Assembly (NCBI RefSeq): GCF_040954835.1
Contig: NC_090704.1
Span: forward strand, 45,202,979-45,266,978
Reading direction: 5' to 3'
DNA from: Lepisosteus oculatus
Taxonomy: Eukaryota; Chordata; Actinopteri; Semionotiformes; Lepisosteidae
DNA: 64,000 bases
In this document: positions 31,319-45,100 of the stretch, piece after piece
Layout: the number at the start of each line of letters is the position of its first letter
Position numbering within the stretch: position 1 is the first letter of the stretch
Made by a program: the position numbers and the translations under genes
The notes under the pieces: generated by a model
Database searches by the model: none
Told to the model about the DNA's origin: nothing
Seen by the model: only the letters and a program-made list of their open reading frames with translations

Positions 31319-33599
31319 GAGGGAGAGAACTGAGACTGCCCAAACTCATTTCATACAAACTAATCCAAAACAACTACAACATCTGTTTTGCCAGCCATGC
31401 TACTGCAGTGCAGGCGTAAGAGTTCCACTGGGCAGTGGAGTATGAGCTTGGGCTGCTGCAGCCCATTGCAGACGCAGTCTGAGGACAAACCAAACTGGAA
31501 GGAGCACTGGGCTCCCAGTTCTTCAAGCTTCAAGTTCTTCATTTGACATTTCAAGTGCACAGAACTGCTGAGCCTCTGGGATCTGAACAGGTCAGCGGCT
31601 GCAACATGCTTGCAAAAAAAAAACAGCTTCTCAGTTGTGTCAAATGAATTACAACTCAGCCTTCATAAGAAAGTGGTATTAAAAAATAGTGCTGCATTCT
31701 GCTATTTGAAGTGACCTATAGTGCTGAAAGCAATATCTTCTTTTCAAGCGAAGCACATTTGCAGAACAGACTTAGATTGTAAAAATCCAGACAACACTAC
31801 ATGTGTAAGATTGCCTTTCCGTTCATGATACAGTGCAGATGACAGGGATGAAAGTTCATGTACAGAAGTTTGATCACAAATGCCAGGCTTGAAATGGGGG
31901 TGTTCACGGCCTGAGAAGATAACGGACACAGAACAGCTAGACTGATGGATCTGAGAGAAACGACAAACACTTCTCCTGAGCTGGTGTTTGAAACTCAGTT
32001 TCAAACTCTCAATTACCATACCCTTGCAGAACATACAGTGTTGCTAATTCCTTTTATGTTGATGTTATGGTAAACATGCAGAAGCCAGTTCAGATGGAAA
32101 CATCGGATAACATTACATATAATAATCTACAACAAACATTCTGTCATCTGTGGTGCAAAAGAAAAAGAGTCCCAGGCCATCCTGGATTGTCTCACGTACA
32201 AGCTCTGCTTAATGCGAGTCCTAGTTCTGTCTGAATTAATGCTGCCACTCTTCACTCATCACATCGGCTAGTCCCTGCTCACAGAACTGGAGCCAGTGAT
32301 AGCATGCAGTGCTCTCTGAGCACCATTCTGCTTTCTGGAAGTCCTCTAATTCATCCTAATTTTGTTGCCAGTCATTAAATGTGTTCATTGCTGTGACTAA
32401 ACCTGTAGAAATCTAATTCCTGTGATAATATGAGAACAAAATACTTTTCTGCAGCACTCTTGATACAGTATGTAAAGCAATTTTATATGAAATAATGCAT
32501 CAAAAGATAGAGAAGACCTTTAGTCTTTTGCAACAACTTGTCTCTTTGAACTTGATGTGTCATGATATTTCATGCAAGGAACATTTGTTCAGAATACACT
32601 TGGAGTAGGTGCTAGCTCAGGTAGTTCAAGTAGAAACAGACTAATTACAAGCAGACAAGTGCAGCTTGTTAAGATCTCTGTTTTGGAGATAATATGAAGA
32701 GCATTTCTGTAGAGCAAAGCTCTCTCTTGAAGATTTTTGGATCTCTTTGGTGTCATGAAAAGCATGTTCAATTTTAACTAGAGCTTAGGCAGGACCAAGA
32801 TCATATTAAAAATGCAAACATCAAATAATAATGACTTGTTTTTTTTGGAAAGAATTCCTTATCATTTGCACAAAAGATTCCTTTGAAAACCCTCTGGAGC
32901 AGAGGGGAGATACTAAGCGTGAAAGCAGTTTAAATGTAAACCAGTTTAAATGTTATTATGGTTTTAATAATGCCAGGGATAAAGAGACTGTTCCATGAAG
33001 CTCTTTTTCATTATGGATTACAATAACAAAAATGAAAGATACTCCAAAACTTTGAACCCCCGCCGGGCTTGCATTCTGAATTTCTGTCTTAACTTTAAAG
33101 GAAATGTAAGACTGTCGCTGGCTAACATTTAACAAAAGACACTTTCAGTGACTTCTCTGGGTTCCAGGCTTGGGGATCTGCAGCTCACCATAGTAACCTC
33201 GAGAGCAATACAACTGGGGTCCAAGCTAATCGGCTACATTTTCCATGCTTTATGTTTCCATGTTGTAAGTCACTGGTTTGGTGAGTCGCAGCTTTCCCGA
33301 ACCCACTTCCATTAGGGGAGGGTTCTGATTACAAATCCAAATCCTGGCAGAGCAACTCCGAATATCTCCATAACAGGCGATCACCCTCACCCCCCCCACA
33401 AGCTCAGCTAGACAACATGAGCACTCAGCAAGTCAAAACATCTGCACAAGGAAGCTGAATCGCTGAATTGTCAGCAGTTAAAACTGGTCAGCAAAACAAA
33501 AATGAAAAGAAAACACAGAACGCCCAGTAAAAATGCCTTGATACCGTAAACTATCACAACAGCAGTCAGACAGACCTGAGACACAGGCCTGCTGCCCTC

Positions 33600-34040
33600 A
33601 GCTAAACTTTTATCACTGTTGGCTTCAGGGGAGGTGCACGTCCGGATATGGGCCCACCTCATGGGGCTCTTGAATGGTTTCTCATTCATCCCAGAGGATC
33701 CCCAAGCACTCCACATCAGAAGGCTCTCAATGTACCCCCCCCCCAACTGAAGTGGAGCCCCACCTGGGCAACACTCTGCAGCCCCACTGGGCAGAAGAGA
33801 GGGAGCTGTAGGGAGGCCAGATCACTCAATGCCGGAGTGGAATTCAGCCAGGACACTCCTTCTCCTAGGATCTTTAAAGGCCAAATAGTCTGGATGCCAC
33901 CCAGCACCTACGGTAGTGTCCAATCGTTTGGAAACAGGGGCCAAGAGGGAAGAGCGCCACCTACTGCTCCACCAACACCTTTCTCCAGAGGTCTCCCCTC
34001 CCAGGACTGACCAGGATTCACTTGACTTCTGAGATCTGAC
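33600..34040 (+). repeat. Diverged copy of the 12.75-kb dispersed repeat
   Basis: GAGCGCCACCTACTGCTCCA, CCAACACCTTTCTCCAGAGG and TCTCCCCTCCCAGGACTGAC parallel the end of the repeat at 12752-13270 (GAGCGCCCCCTACTGGCTCC and following). The earlier part carries a CAGCCAGGACACTCCTT block that fits the same family. Ends are approximate. Confidence 0.5.
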
Positions 34041-35259
34041 AGGATTTGCCTGTAAGGCAGTGACATTGCTAAAATGTTCAAATGTCATCCTCATCTTCCT
34101 CATGCTTACAGTCCTTTCAGCAGCGTGTGGCATTTTGTCAAGAAATCCCTAGCCGGCCTGGGAAGCTGTAACAAACACAGGCCACCGGGACCTATAGCCT
34201 CAGCGATCCGTTTACGTCCTGGATGCCACCTGCACTCTCAAACGGCAAGATCCCCAGAGGTTGATGTAGGTCTGGCATTTCAGTGAAGGTACGGTGTTCT
34301 TACCTTATGTAAACGTTCACTGTCCATTAAGAGAATACCAGACCACTCGAGTTTTGGTTTACTTAGCTCTCTGTATTAGACAAAGCACTAGGTGTGGAGT
34401 CTGGCTGCCATGGGCACTGTAAATTCACCTGGTCTTTTCTCTCTCCTGGCTCCATGTGGCTTGTAGTCCACATGCTAATGAGATGTTTTGAGTGTTCGCC
34501 ATGACAACCTGTCGCTATGGAAATGGAACAATTCCCAGGCAGAGAACACAGGGACAGAGACTGAGAAAGCACTGTCTCCTGATGTTTATTTTTCCTACAG
34601 TGAGACCAACATGAATGTCTGCGGTTTGACACTCATGTGCTGCTCAGACAATAATGGTTTTATGTGGGGCAATAAGACTAACTGAACTAAAAAAATAAAT
34701 AAAACACAAAGTAAAACTATTTTGACAATGCAAGGGGAAACTGTTGTAATGAATTGTAAAGACGATGGCCTTACAACTACATTTCATCACTTGAAAGACT
34801 AGGACAGCATAAATCTAATTGTGGCTTTTCACAGTGCAGCGTGTCTCAATGCGACAGCCAGGAGGATCTGAGCACTGCGGATCTAGGTCACAGGAGCTCT
34901 CGATGTCTTCCAGCCATCTTAATGTCCGTGTGGCGCCGTGCACAGTTCTATAGCATGTGTGCGTATGTCATTGAAAAATCCCAAGGAAGCAGTTAACAAG
35001 GAAATGAACTTTGAAAGTGCTGAGAAGGCGGCGGCAGTGCACGGTCCTCTCTCTGCGTGGCATTGTGGCACTTGGCTTCAGATGTGCCCAAGCCTTCCTG
35101 CCTAGAGGAACCGAACCTCACTAGAGGTCAGACAAAGATACACTCTGTACTCCCTTGCCTGTTGCAGCCTCATCAGCTCGTTCATTAAGGAGTTAAGAAT
35201 AGAGACGGCCACTTCAACCCCAAACACCCACCCGCTCGGTCTCCAGCACAGCCAGTGCT

Positions 35260-35600
35260 GCACCACGCAGAGTGGTCTCAGTGAAGACAACAGCAGTGCA
35301 GGGGCACCCAGGTCAGCATCGCTGCCTCGCAGTGCTGTGGCCCTGGCCTCAGTCTCACACCTGGGGGTGCTGTCCGTGTGGGGTTTGTATGTTCTCCCCA
35401 TGTTCACACGGTGCTGTGGTTACCTCCTACAGTCCAAAGGCCATACTGGTGGGTCAACTGGCTTCTGGGAAACTATCCCCGCTGTGAGTGTGTGCCCTGC
35501 GATGGACTGGCATCCTGTCTAGGTGCCCGTTGCTTGCTGGGATAGGCTCTGGCTCCCCCCGCGATCCTGAATCTAATGAAGTTGTTAGAAAGCTGGGAGA
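35260..35600 (+). mobile_element. SINE-like element ('gcacgttctcc' family)
   Basis: GCATCGCTGCCTCGCAGTGC, GTGTGGGGTTTGTATGTTCTCC, CTACAGTCCAAAGGCCATAC, GCCCTGCGATGGACTGGCAT and TTGCTTGCTGGGATAGGCTC follow the same order as the element at 31050. This copy keeps the middle 'cctcctacagtccaaag' segment that the other lacks. Confidence 0.75.
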
Positions 35601-38600
35601 AAAAGAAAGACAAACACGCTTGTCGCCTGCAGAAAGCGGAGCACAGATACAGGCACTCGAGAGAGAGGTCACAGCAGTTCAGCACCGAACTCCAGCAGCA
35701 GGGCTTACGGTACATTAGGAGATCATTTATGATTCATTTGTCTCCTTCTAATCTGTGTGGCCTTTACACCACAGCGGTTTGCATCTGTGCGGCCCTTCTA
35801 GAATCCTCCAGTGTTGGTCAAGAGAGTTTGGCAAGTTTGCTCGCGGTCTCTTGCTATGGCAGCACTACTGGCCCTTGCCTGAAGCGCTGGTCTGCCCCTG
35901 GGCTGTAGCAGTGAGAGGGTGGAGGTGGCCTCCCACAGCTGCCTGCACTGGGGTTGTGACGGTCCGGGCGCTGCACAGCAACGAGGCACGTCTTTCATCA
36001 AGGGTTCTGGCGAGTGCGTCTGCAGCCCCAACCAGCCCCCTTGGCACACTTTGATGCACCTTGGAGGACCCCAGTGTGCTCTCGGCTTCCCTCCTTGGTA
36101 TAATTCCCCAAGGATGCACGTCATTGTCAGAAGATACATCCAAGAAAAAAACAACAGGAGTTATTCAATCTGTTCCAGTTAGGCCATGTGTGGTGCAAAG
36201 ACTATAGAAGCATAATAGTCCTGGCACACTGTTTCTGTCAAGGCTTGGGTTGAGGCAGTTCTCAGTTATCAAAAAAAGGCAGCCACATTGAACCATTGCA
36301 GATTGTAAAATGGTACAGTACAGTGGGCGAGCTTTGTGCTTTCTTTCATTCTGCAGTATGACTGGCTGCAGTTACGTTCGGATAACTGATTTCCTTATGT
36401 GGCTGCTAGTGCAATTCTGTCTCTTGTGAATTCCGGGCGAAATTAAAGGGCACATTTGAACAGGCGTACTTCAGGGACATGTGTGACCACGTGTTTGCAC
36501 ACAAGCATATGCAGTTCTGCATGGGGGCATGATGGGTCTTGGCACATAATCACATGAACTTAATACCAAGCATGTGCCGACACTTGGGTTCTCTGGATGC
36601 TGGGCTAAGACTTGCCTTCAGCACATCAGCAGGAGACCTAGAGCTACTCACTGGCTGGATAGCTTGTTAATGCGAAGCACAGCAACCAGCTTGCCTGCTC
36701 TAGTTACATCTCTGACCAAACTAACTGCAACCCTTGAATTCTGACCCGAAATCATTCTTGAGCAGGTGTTCAAAGAGGAGCAGACTCTGTGTGGCAGCGA
36801 GCAAAGTCCGAGCTGCGCACTGTTATGCATATTACCTGTAGACAGGAACAGATGCTGGCATTACAACTACACCGTGTGACTCTAACAGGAAACCTTATTG
36901 ATTTAATTGCCAGGCAGCGTGATGCTCCATCGTTTGAGAACCAGACTAGTGATTCACTGATACATCCTGATAACATCGTGAAAATTGGCAATTAAAGCTC
37001 ATTTTTTTCCTATGCATTCAGATCCACAGATTTCCTCACATTTTTTCAGTTTTTTTTCTGAGCACTGAACTGAATCAAAAGGTTATTACATACCCCATCT
37101 GTCACTTTATACAATGCCTCTTCCTCCGCACTGTCTTAAGTACATCTTCAGGTCAAAGACACTGTGGTTTTGAGTTTGTGTTACAGTTTAATGTGCAAAT
37201 AAAACCCCAGTGTAAATTTCCCTTTACACAGTAATTTGGCTCCAGACATGACTTAAATGAGAAGTGTTAAAACCATTTGTAACAGAATAACAGCTAAAAC
37301 TCTTCACAGGAATTCAAAACATTATCTACAAAACCAAATTAAAAAGTATGAATTGGATAACACATCAAAGAATACGAGGCAAATAGTGTGACCTTCTTTG
37401 TTGTTTGCTACAATCTGAAATTGAGGTCAGAAGTTGTTTTTTTTAAAGAAGTGTGTGCAGTGATAAGGTTCCTCGCTGGAAGTCAATAGACTTTTGATCT
37501 TTTTTGAGGAATAGCTGCAGTTTTAAATTATGAATGATCTTCAATACGAAAGTGAGGCTTTGAAAAGCTCAGAGCAGCCACGTGGAGCTCATAACAGAAC
37601 GAGGCACTAAATTAACAGACCTTTTCTGCAGAAAGGTGTTTACCTGCATTAGCAGAGTTACTACTTGCACCTGTGCGAAGACTGACGTGTAACATTTTCT
37701 GAGGGTTGTGCAGTAGCTGTTTGGTCTAAGAGTTTCATGTAGAGGGCTCCCAGCTCAGGCCCTGACTTCATGTTATGCTCAGCACATTTCTGATCACCCT
37801 GTTACTCAGGTCCTGTGCTCACTGGCTCCTTCACTAAAAAATAACTGGACACACAAATTGAATGATACTGATGAGGACCGTAAATTAAGTTTTTAAACAC
37901 AGAAACCGTGGTATATCCATTGAGGAATAAGAACAAAATAATATACGGTAGAAGGTGTATGAAGGTTTCGGATTTATTTATTGTATTAGAACTTTGAATA
38001 GGGTTTACAAAATACCTTTTAAAGAACATCCGGGTGTTATCGGACCTAACAGATTTTTAAAAAAACTGTCCTTTGTTGATGTTTTATGGAGTTGTGCAGC
38101 GAAGCAATTCTGGAACATGCTTTCATTTCCTGCTTTTCTGACGAAGCCATCAGCCAGAAAGGCGTCTTTGTAAATGACCGATATCTTGGCTTTCATTGGC
38201 TGTTCCACAGCCTCACGTTGTGTTGCAATATCATTTGAAAAAAAGATTACACTGGCGTGGGCTCACCGGGTAACAGAGGGCGGAAAGTTCCTTTATCAAA
38301 AGGAAGCTTTATTTGGTGGGGGGGGGGGGACCTCTTCTTGTATAAAGCAGTAAAACTAATCTGTAACTCAGGGCATCGGGGTTACACATCATTTAGTGAT
38401 TTAAAAAAAAGGCCAAAGTCACAAGGTGGAGTTGGATAGTCACTTGCTCTAGGAAAAAAAAAGACACAGGGAAGGTTTAGAGACACATATCTGATGGGAT
38501 ACACTGATTCGACTAAAGCAGAGCTCCAACACCTCTGGACACAATCCACCATCAAAAATAAGGTAACTTGGTTTGTAATTCCCTCCAAATGTCCGAGGTA

Positions 38601-41600
38601 TCTGCTTCTATAAGCAATTTTTGAGAGCTCATGATAATATGAAAGCATACAGGATACAGCAGTAGAGCGGTACAGATCAAAATTTGTTACACCACATCCG
38701 TACAGTTGATTGGCCATGATCATCTTGTCCCACTGTCTTATGTGCATCAGATTCAACATTAAGCTGCTAACGGTTAATCTGGATTCAAATTACAACCAAA
38801 GCCTTCTCCCTCTACATACCCCATCATGCAACTGCAGTCTGAGCGGCATGGCCACACCAAAACACTTCCTGTTTAGTGCCGTGGTTGTCACATGATCTTC
38901 CATCTTCCACAAATGGAACAACAATCCCTGAACGCTGGCTGTTCATTGTATTTTTCATACACATGGTTTTTGCAGTGCCTCTCCCCCCCGAGAGAGAAGT
39001 GCTCAGATCTCCATTGCAGGTCCTGCACCAAAGCCAAACTTGAAGAGCAGACTGACACACTGAGAACCCACATCTCACAGCCGATCAATTCCCATCTTCC
39101 AGCTGCCAAAATATCAGTTAAGAAAGTAACAGTGAAGGATCATTTTATGCAACAGCCCTTTAAGGTCTGCTGACAGACAGTGTCAGCTGCTCCCAGGCTG
39201 AATGCCGATTTTCCATGTCATTAGAATGCTTTTGAAAGCAGCCTAATGCTATCTGGTCTTTTAGTCCCCCCTGTGCAAAGACTAGTTGGCAGTTAAAAAA
39301 CAGATACAGTTTACGCTGTTCTATTGTAACAGTGCATCGACAGAGACAGGCAGGAAATAACAGCTCATTACTACGCAGATGTGTACAATGGCCACATACT
39401 GGACTGCAGTGCCCAGTCCCAGCAGCCAGAGAGAGCAGTACTGACAGAGGACCCAAAGCACAGATGCTTAAGCTACAGTATTCTAAACTAATGTAGCGCT
39501 TTTCAAATTTTGCAATGCATAAAATGCACAATCACACACAGGCTCCCTTTTATCATGTAAGAAGTGTTTACAACAACAGAAAATTATCATCTCAGACCTC
39601 AAAAACCCATTAAGAGCGCAAGGCAGAATTCAAGATAGCCTTTTCCCATTGCTCAGTCTTCAGGCTTGAAGCAGCACAGAAGGATCTGACAGCTCAGTGG
39701 GACAATAGCAAAGCAAGCCATACAGTATCTAGTGTCTGAAGACATTCCAGCTCTGAATGACAGATAAATGAACAGCTCATGCACGCATTATTTAGTGTAT
39801 AGTGTATTTACTGCTTTCAAGCTGTGGAGCACAAAAAGGAACTTTCATATTTATGTTGGCTTTAACAACAAAACTCACCAAGCAGAGGTCCAGAATAAAG
39901 CTTTTTTTTAATTAATCTGAGCAGCACACCCTGCTGTGGGTGTGGGGCATCAAGAAAATATACGTTTTAAAGATTTTAAAGAATGTGACCTAGTAATGGA
40001 ATTCTAGAGTCTCAAGACAACAGTATTATCACATGTTGCCAATAAGCAATCTTGCTGAACGTTTTAATTACATCTTGCTGAGTTATACGAACTTCAAATA
40101 AACCTAGGGCAGGGGTTACCGACCCTACTGACAAATACAGTTTAGCAAACATTCACAAAAACAAGGAAATCACCAGGAACAAAAAGAGCACTGCTGATCA
40201 CGTCAAGCTGCAGGACAGTTTTGTGTAGAAACAATGCAATCGACGATAACCGCCACAGAAACCAACTTGCTTTTGAGATAACGATCCGTGAAGCACGAGA
40301 ATTAACTTTTTGGCTCCAAGACAAGTCCTGGAGCTACAGTACCTTTAAGCCTGGTGATGGGGGATAAACATACACACACTTCTGCAATGATAGTAGACAG
40401 AAGTGCAAATATTAGCCCCCCCTCCTCCCATTACTCAGTGTTTGAGAGCAGCCCAGGTGTACTCATTAGTGGCAGGGGAGCGAGGGGGGGTGGAGTTAGG
40501 ACACAGCGCTGGGGTCAGGCGCGTTAGTTTTGTTAGCACACACTTCGACCGCGGGGCTGCTCGGATTCGCCCTGTGACAACTTGTAAACACAGACAAACA
40601 CAGCTCTGCGGCGCTCGGGCAAGCCTGCGTCATGGTGCCATTTCTCCCGTCTGTTTGCTCGCGGATCACAGCATGTGATAAGAGGTGCCGAGAGCCAGCA
40701 GCACAGGCAGGGCATTAGTCTGCCCCCCCCCGGGGTGAAAGAGTCTGGTGGCATGAGCGCTTTGAGCACACCTCTTGGGTGCACTGGGTGAAGTGTCACA
40801 CCATTGCCAATCTGCAGGGAGTGAGCTGAAGTGCAAAGCAATACACAAATCTGAGCGCGTTACAAGAACAGGACAGAGAGCCCACACAGCACCAGACCAG
40901 CACACTGAGAGCACGAGCCAAAGACAGAGCCTTAAGAAGTGAACGGTTTCATCATGGAGTCACACTGGCAGAGCAGGACAGCCATGCGGCCCATGAGACA
41001 GCAGAACCACAAACCCTGACACACGCGCACAGCTACCTCCGGACCCCTCCTCTTGAGCTGCGTCTCAATGGGCGGAATCAGGTGAGGGTGGTACAGCAAA
41101 GCTCTGTAATAGAAGCAAGAGCAGACCACCAGAGTTTACGATGTTATTCCACGGCACGTCTGTGCTTTTAACTTCTCGTGTGAGGCTGTGACCCGAGACC
41201 GATCTCCCGAACACTTTCCGCCCCACGGCCAGGAGGCAGACACCTTTTTTTTTTCCCCAAGATGCTTTCTTGAGAAGCTTGGAGAAAAAAACCATGCTTG
41301 TTCCAGGTCTATCTGGTTTAATTTTGCCCGGTGCAGGTGAGTTTAGGATCATTATTGGCTCTAATTGGTCCTCACTCTGACTCCACGGGTTTTGCCTGTC
41401 GATAAAACGGGTCTCCATGGAGACAGCAGCTGTGTGAAGCCGGGGGGAAGCTCATTGTGGTGAAATGTGAGAGACACTGAACCTGGGCTCACTTCCCGGG
41501 CTGAGCCAGATTCCTGGAAGCAAGGCCAGCTTTCTTTCCAGTCCATTTGTGGGGGTTAAAAAAAAGTAACCTGCGAGCAGCACACAACGGTGCACTGGTG

Positions 41601-41689
41601 TGGCTCTTAAGCGCACTGCAGGGGCTAATCTTTCCCTCCTCCTGAAGATGGACCAGCTGTATCCCAATCTACTTTCAGAACAGTGCAAC

Positions 41690-41860
41690 ATTATGGACCT
41701 ATTAAAAATGACTAATTTATTTTTACCCACTTATTTGGTTGATGCTTTTATCCGAAACAACTTGCATTTGCTCCCACTGATACAGCCGAGTGTTTTAATT
41801 AAACAATGCCCAAGTCTGCACTTGTGTTACAAGGCACAGAACCCCCATTTCTAAAAGCTT
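41690..41860 (+). mobile_element. SINE-like relic
   Basis: TTTGGTTGATGCTTTTATCC, GAAACAACTTGCATTTGCTC and CACTGATACAG match the head of a fish retroposon type of the form 'atttagctgatgcttttatccaaagc'. It is truncated; the family was not identified. Confidence 0.45.
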
Positions 41861-41963
41861 GCAGTATTATAATGTGGTTACAAAAAATTAAGACCGAGGA
41901 AATCATGGTAAAGATCGGTAGCGCATACAGTATAAAGGTGTGGTGGACATACTGTGCTTATTA

Positions 41964-42120
41964 GGACCAAGTAATAGGTTTATTCCATGCTGAAAAAAAG
42001 AAGAAAGAGAACACAACGTTTCGGCCGTGGAGCCTTCTTCAGGTGAAGAAGGCTTCCCTTCGAAACGTTGTGTCCTCTTTCTTCTTTTTTTCAGCATGGA
42101 ATAAACCTACTACTTGTTCC
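41964..42120. repeat. 157-nt foldback (inverted repeat with 60-bp arms)
   Basis: The arm 41964-42023 is the reverse complement of 42061-42120 with about 3 mismatches in 60. An inner 10-bp stem (42031-42040 with 42045-42054) surrounds an AGGT loop. The arms contain ACAACGTTTCG and TTTATTCCATGCTGAAAAAA, and the ACAACGTTTCGGC core recurs in the repeated block near 55.56 kb. It is probably a palindromic end of a mobile element. Confidence 0.85.
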
Positions 42121-45100
42121 TTTGCAGCCTACGCATGCTGACGCAGCTACCCACCTGAAATACTGTGCTTATTTACCAATATAAACTGCATTTTTAAACC
42201 AGCAGTCCTTTCGGTAATTATATACAGTACCTACAACACAACCTACTACAAGCAGGAAAAAGGAGGTTGGACAATCACAGCAGCGCTGGCAGCTGGGCAT
42301 TGTGGATCGTGCAGGGCCTGAGGCAGACGGTCATGCAAATGCCAAGCAGGGAAGAGATGGAAATCACTGGATGCCAGGTAAGGCTGGGAGTGTGGTTCAG
42401 CACCTAGCAGCAGTTAATGCTGCAAACCTTCAGTGGTGCTGGCAAGCAGCTCTCCTATGGTACTGGTCCAGCAGCCCAGGTATTTGCAATGCATGGTCTC
42501 CCACAACAATTCCCAGGTGAGATAGCAGTGTCCATGTCACTACGCTGCTCTGCACCTCGGCAGTGTTGGGCTGTGACCAGTTACAAGCTTCTCTGGCCCC
42601 ACAGCCATGCAGAGCCATTCCCCAGACATCAGAGCATCCCCCTACGCCAGAAGGCCAGGTCTCCCGTTGTGGGCGTGATTCAGTTTCTGAGGCTGTGACA
42701 TCACTTTCCGTAACATCCTCAAAGCCCAACAGGCCCTGATACACTCTGTGTTTGACTGAAGCTGCAGAACGCCGGCCATCTTAAAACTGGCACAAGCTGA
42801 AGACTGCTTTTATGGCATTCAGAAGCTGTTCAAATCCACCAGGGTGGTGGTCTTTGTTTCTCCCATTTACTGCAAAAAGGAGGTCATTGTTTCTAGAAAC
42901 CTGCAAGTGGAAGAGGCTCGGATTCTTGCTCTGGATGGGTGGGGCTTCCACAGAACAAGCCCAAAACATTCTTGGGGTGCCATGACAACCGCCTCCTCAC
43001 TGTGTCTGTGCTGGCTTCCTGCTTGAAATTCAGACCCACAGTGAGGAAACTCAGTCTGGAGTCAGAGAGAGTGCAGCATCGCTGTGTCGAGTGTTGCTTT
43101 AAAAAAAATTATGACTGGAGTACATTCTGTACTTATAAAAACAAAACACGCATAGACAATAGCCAGGCCACTGAAAAGCAGTATGGCTCAATTCATATTG
43201 TGCCCCACTGAACCGACATCTAAATGTTTACATAGCCTCCTATTACTTAATTTTATTTAATTCCACGATAAGGCTTATTTAACTTGGCAAAGGCCACCGG
43301 CTGGGGGCTCATGACTCTTTCTGTGGGTGTGTACGCCCAGCTCAAACTTTCCACGGCTTGTGTCTAGCTTCCTTCGGGACAGGGTGTCATCTTTAAACAG
43401 CGATCGGTCTCGCCACGCTGCCTGATAAGAGTAAAAGACAAACCAGACTTAAAGCTCATACATGCAGACAGGGAACCTCACGGGGAACGGGCTGGGATTA
43501 TTTTGGGATCATTTTTCTCCATTGTAACAATAATGTGAAATGGCATGTGTGGAGTCAATAACGTTCTCCTGGTTTGTGTTGCACTGTTGTACAGTGTGCA
43601 GTATTTTATTATATACAGATTTTACTGTACCTTACACGGTATTGTTACACTTAATGTGCATTAAGCTGTGACATACTGTGTATTGGGTTGTATTGTGTAG
43701 CTTTTTCTTATGGTGAAAGTGTATATATATTTGGATATATATTTCAGAACCTGTGATCTTAAAAACAAATTAAAGCAGTTCACCTCATTGCCTGAATCTG
43801 GAAACAAAGTAGGAGATTAAATTTATCTCTATATGTTAGACCCAATCCCTTCATGCTATAAGGAATAATATTATAATATTAATTTTGGATTATGGCACCA
43901 TTTCTCCTCAGATGTATTCCTTCAGCAGTTTTATAAATTCACCAAAACAACAACATGCAAAAGTTATTCTCTTTGTAAGGACTGACAGTCTGATCTTTGT
44001 CTCTGTGAATGGTTTTCTCTCTCCTCATCATGTTGCACGAAGATCAAAAGCATGTGCAAAGATAGATTTTAACATTCTATTCAATAAACATGAAAACTGG
44101 GTCATTTTTTAAATCCTGCTTTTGAAAAAGAAAATTAATTACCCAGTCTTTCACATTTCCTGCACTGACATCACAGAAAGCAGAAAGCAGATTACTCTAG
44201 TTCTCAAAGTGCTGACAAACAGCAAGAAGAACTACACAGCCCAAATCAATCAGGGTTTTTTTCCTCCAATTGAAGTGAAGCAGGATTTTTCTATCTTTGT
44301 GTTTTGCTATGTACAAAAGCACAACAGGAGCTCAAACCTGTGGCACTGATGGTTCAATACACGAATGCAAGCTGAATAAACCAACAAAATCACCTCTGGC
44401 TAATGCCAGCAGTGGAATACAGCCTATGACTCAGTAGTAATCAGCCGTTCTGTAAGCAGGATACACTAATTAATCTGGAATTTAAATGGATTCTCATCGA
44501 AATCGAAAAGTCCTTAATTACCTATGCACATTGCCGAAAGAAGCATTGGAAACAATTCTGTTTATTCGGATAAAGTAGGTCATATTTTACTTTTTGTAAA
44601 GAGAACACAGACGATTCCCTCAAAAAAAGACCATCAGCTACCACTCATAAAGAATGATGGGGTGTATAACATCTTACATTTTTCTATGAAACAATAGTGA
44701 GAGATTTGTTATTCAAAGGCAGGCGGCTAAATGATCACAATAACACTTTGAACAAATGCTCATTAGATCTGCTGCAATTCCCTAAATGTCAAGTGTTGTG
44801 CCTGTATAACGATGCTGCTCGCAGGGACAGCACACTCATGTGCACATGTGCAATGGAACAGCATCCCTAGAGCCCAGTCATTACTCAAGAACACAAATGT
44901 AAAGTGTGCACAATGTACTTCTTTTGAAAATTGAAAAAAAGTGTACACGTAGTTAATATATTCACAATGGCTGTGGGAATAACAGTTGTCTTCATACATT
45001 ATTGCTTTAAAACGCCTGGGAACTCAGGAGAGAGTCATTTTCAAGCTCTCATCAAAGAGCCACACTCTCACTCTGCAGACCAAGCACTGTGAAATGAAAG

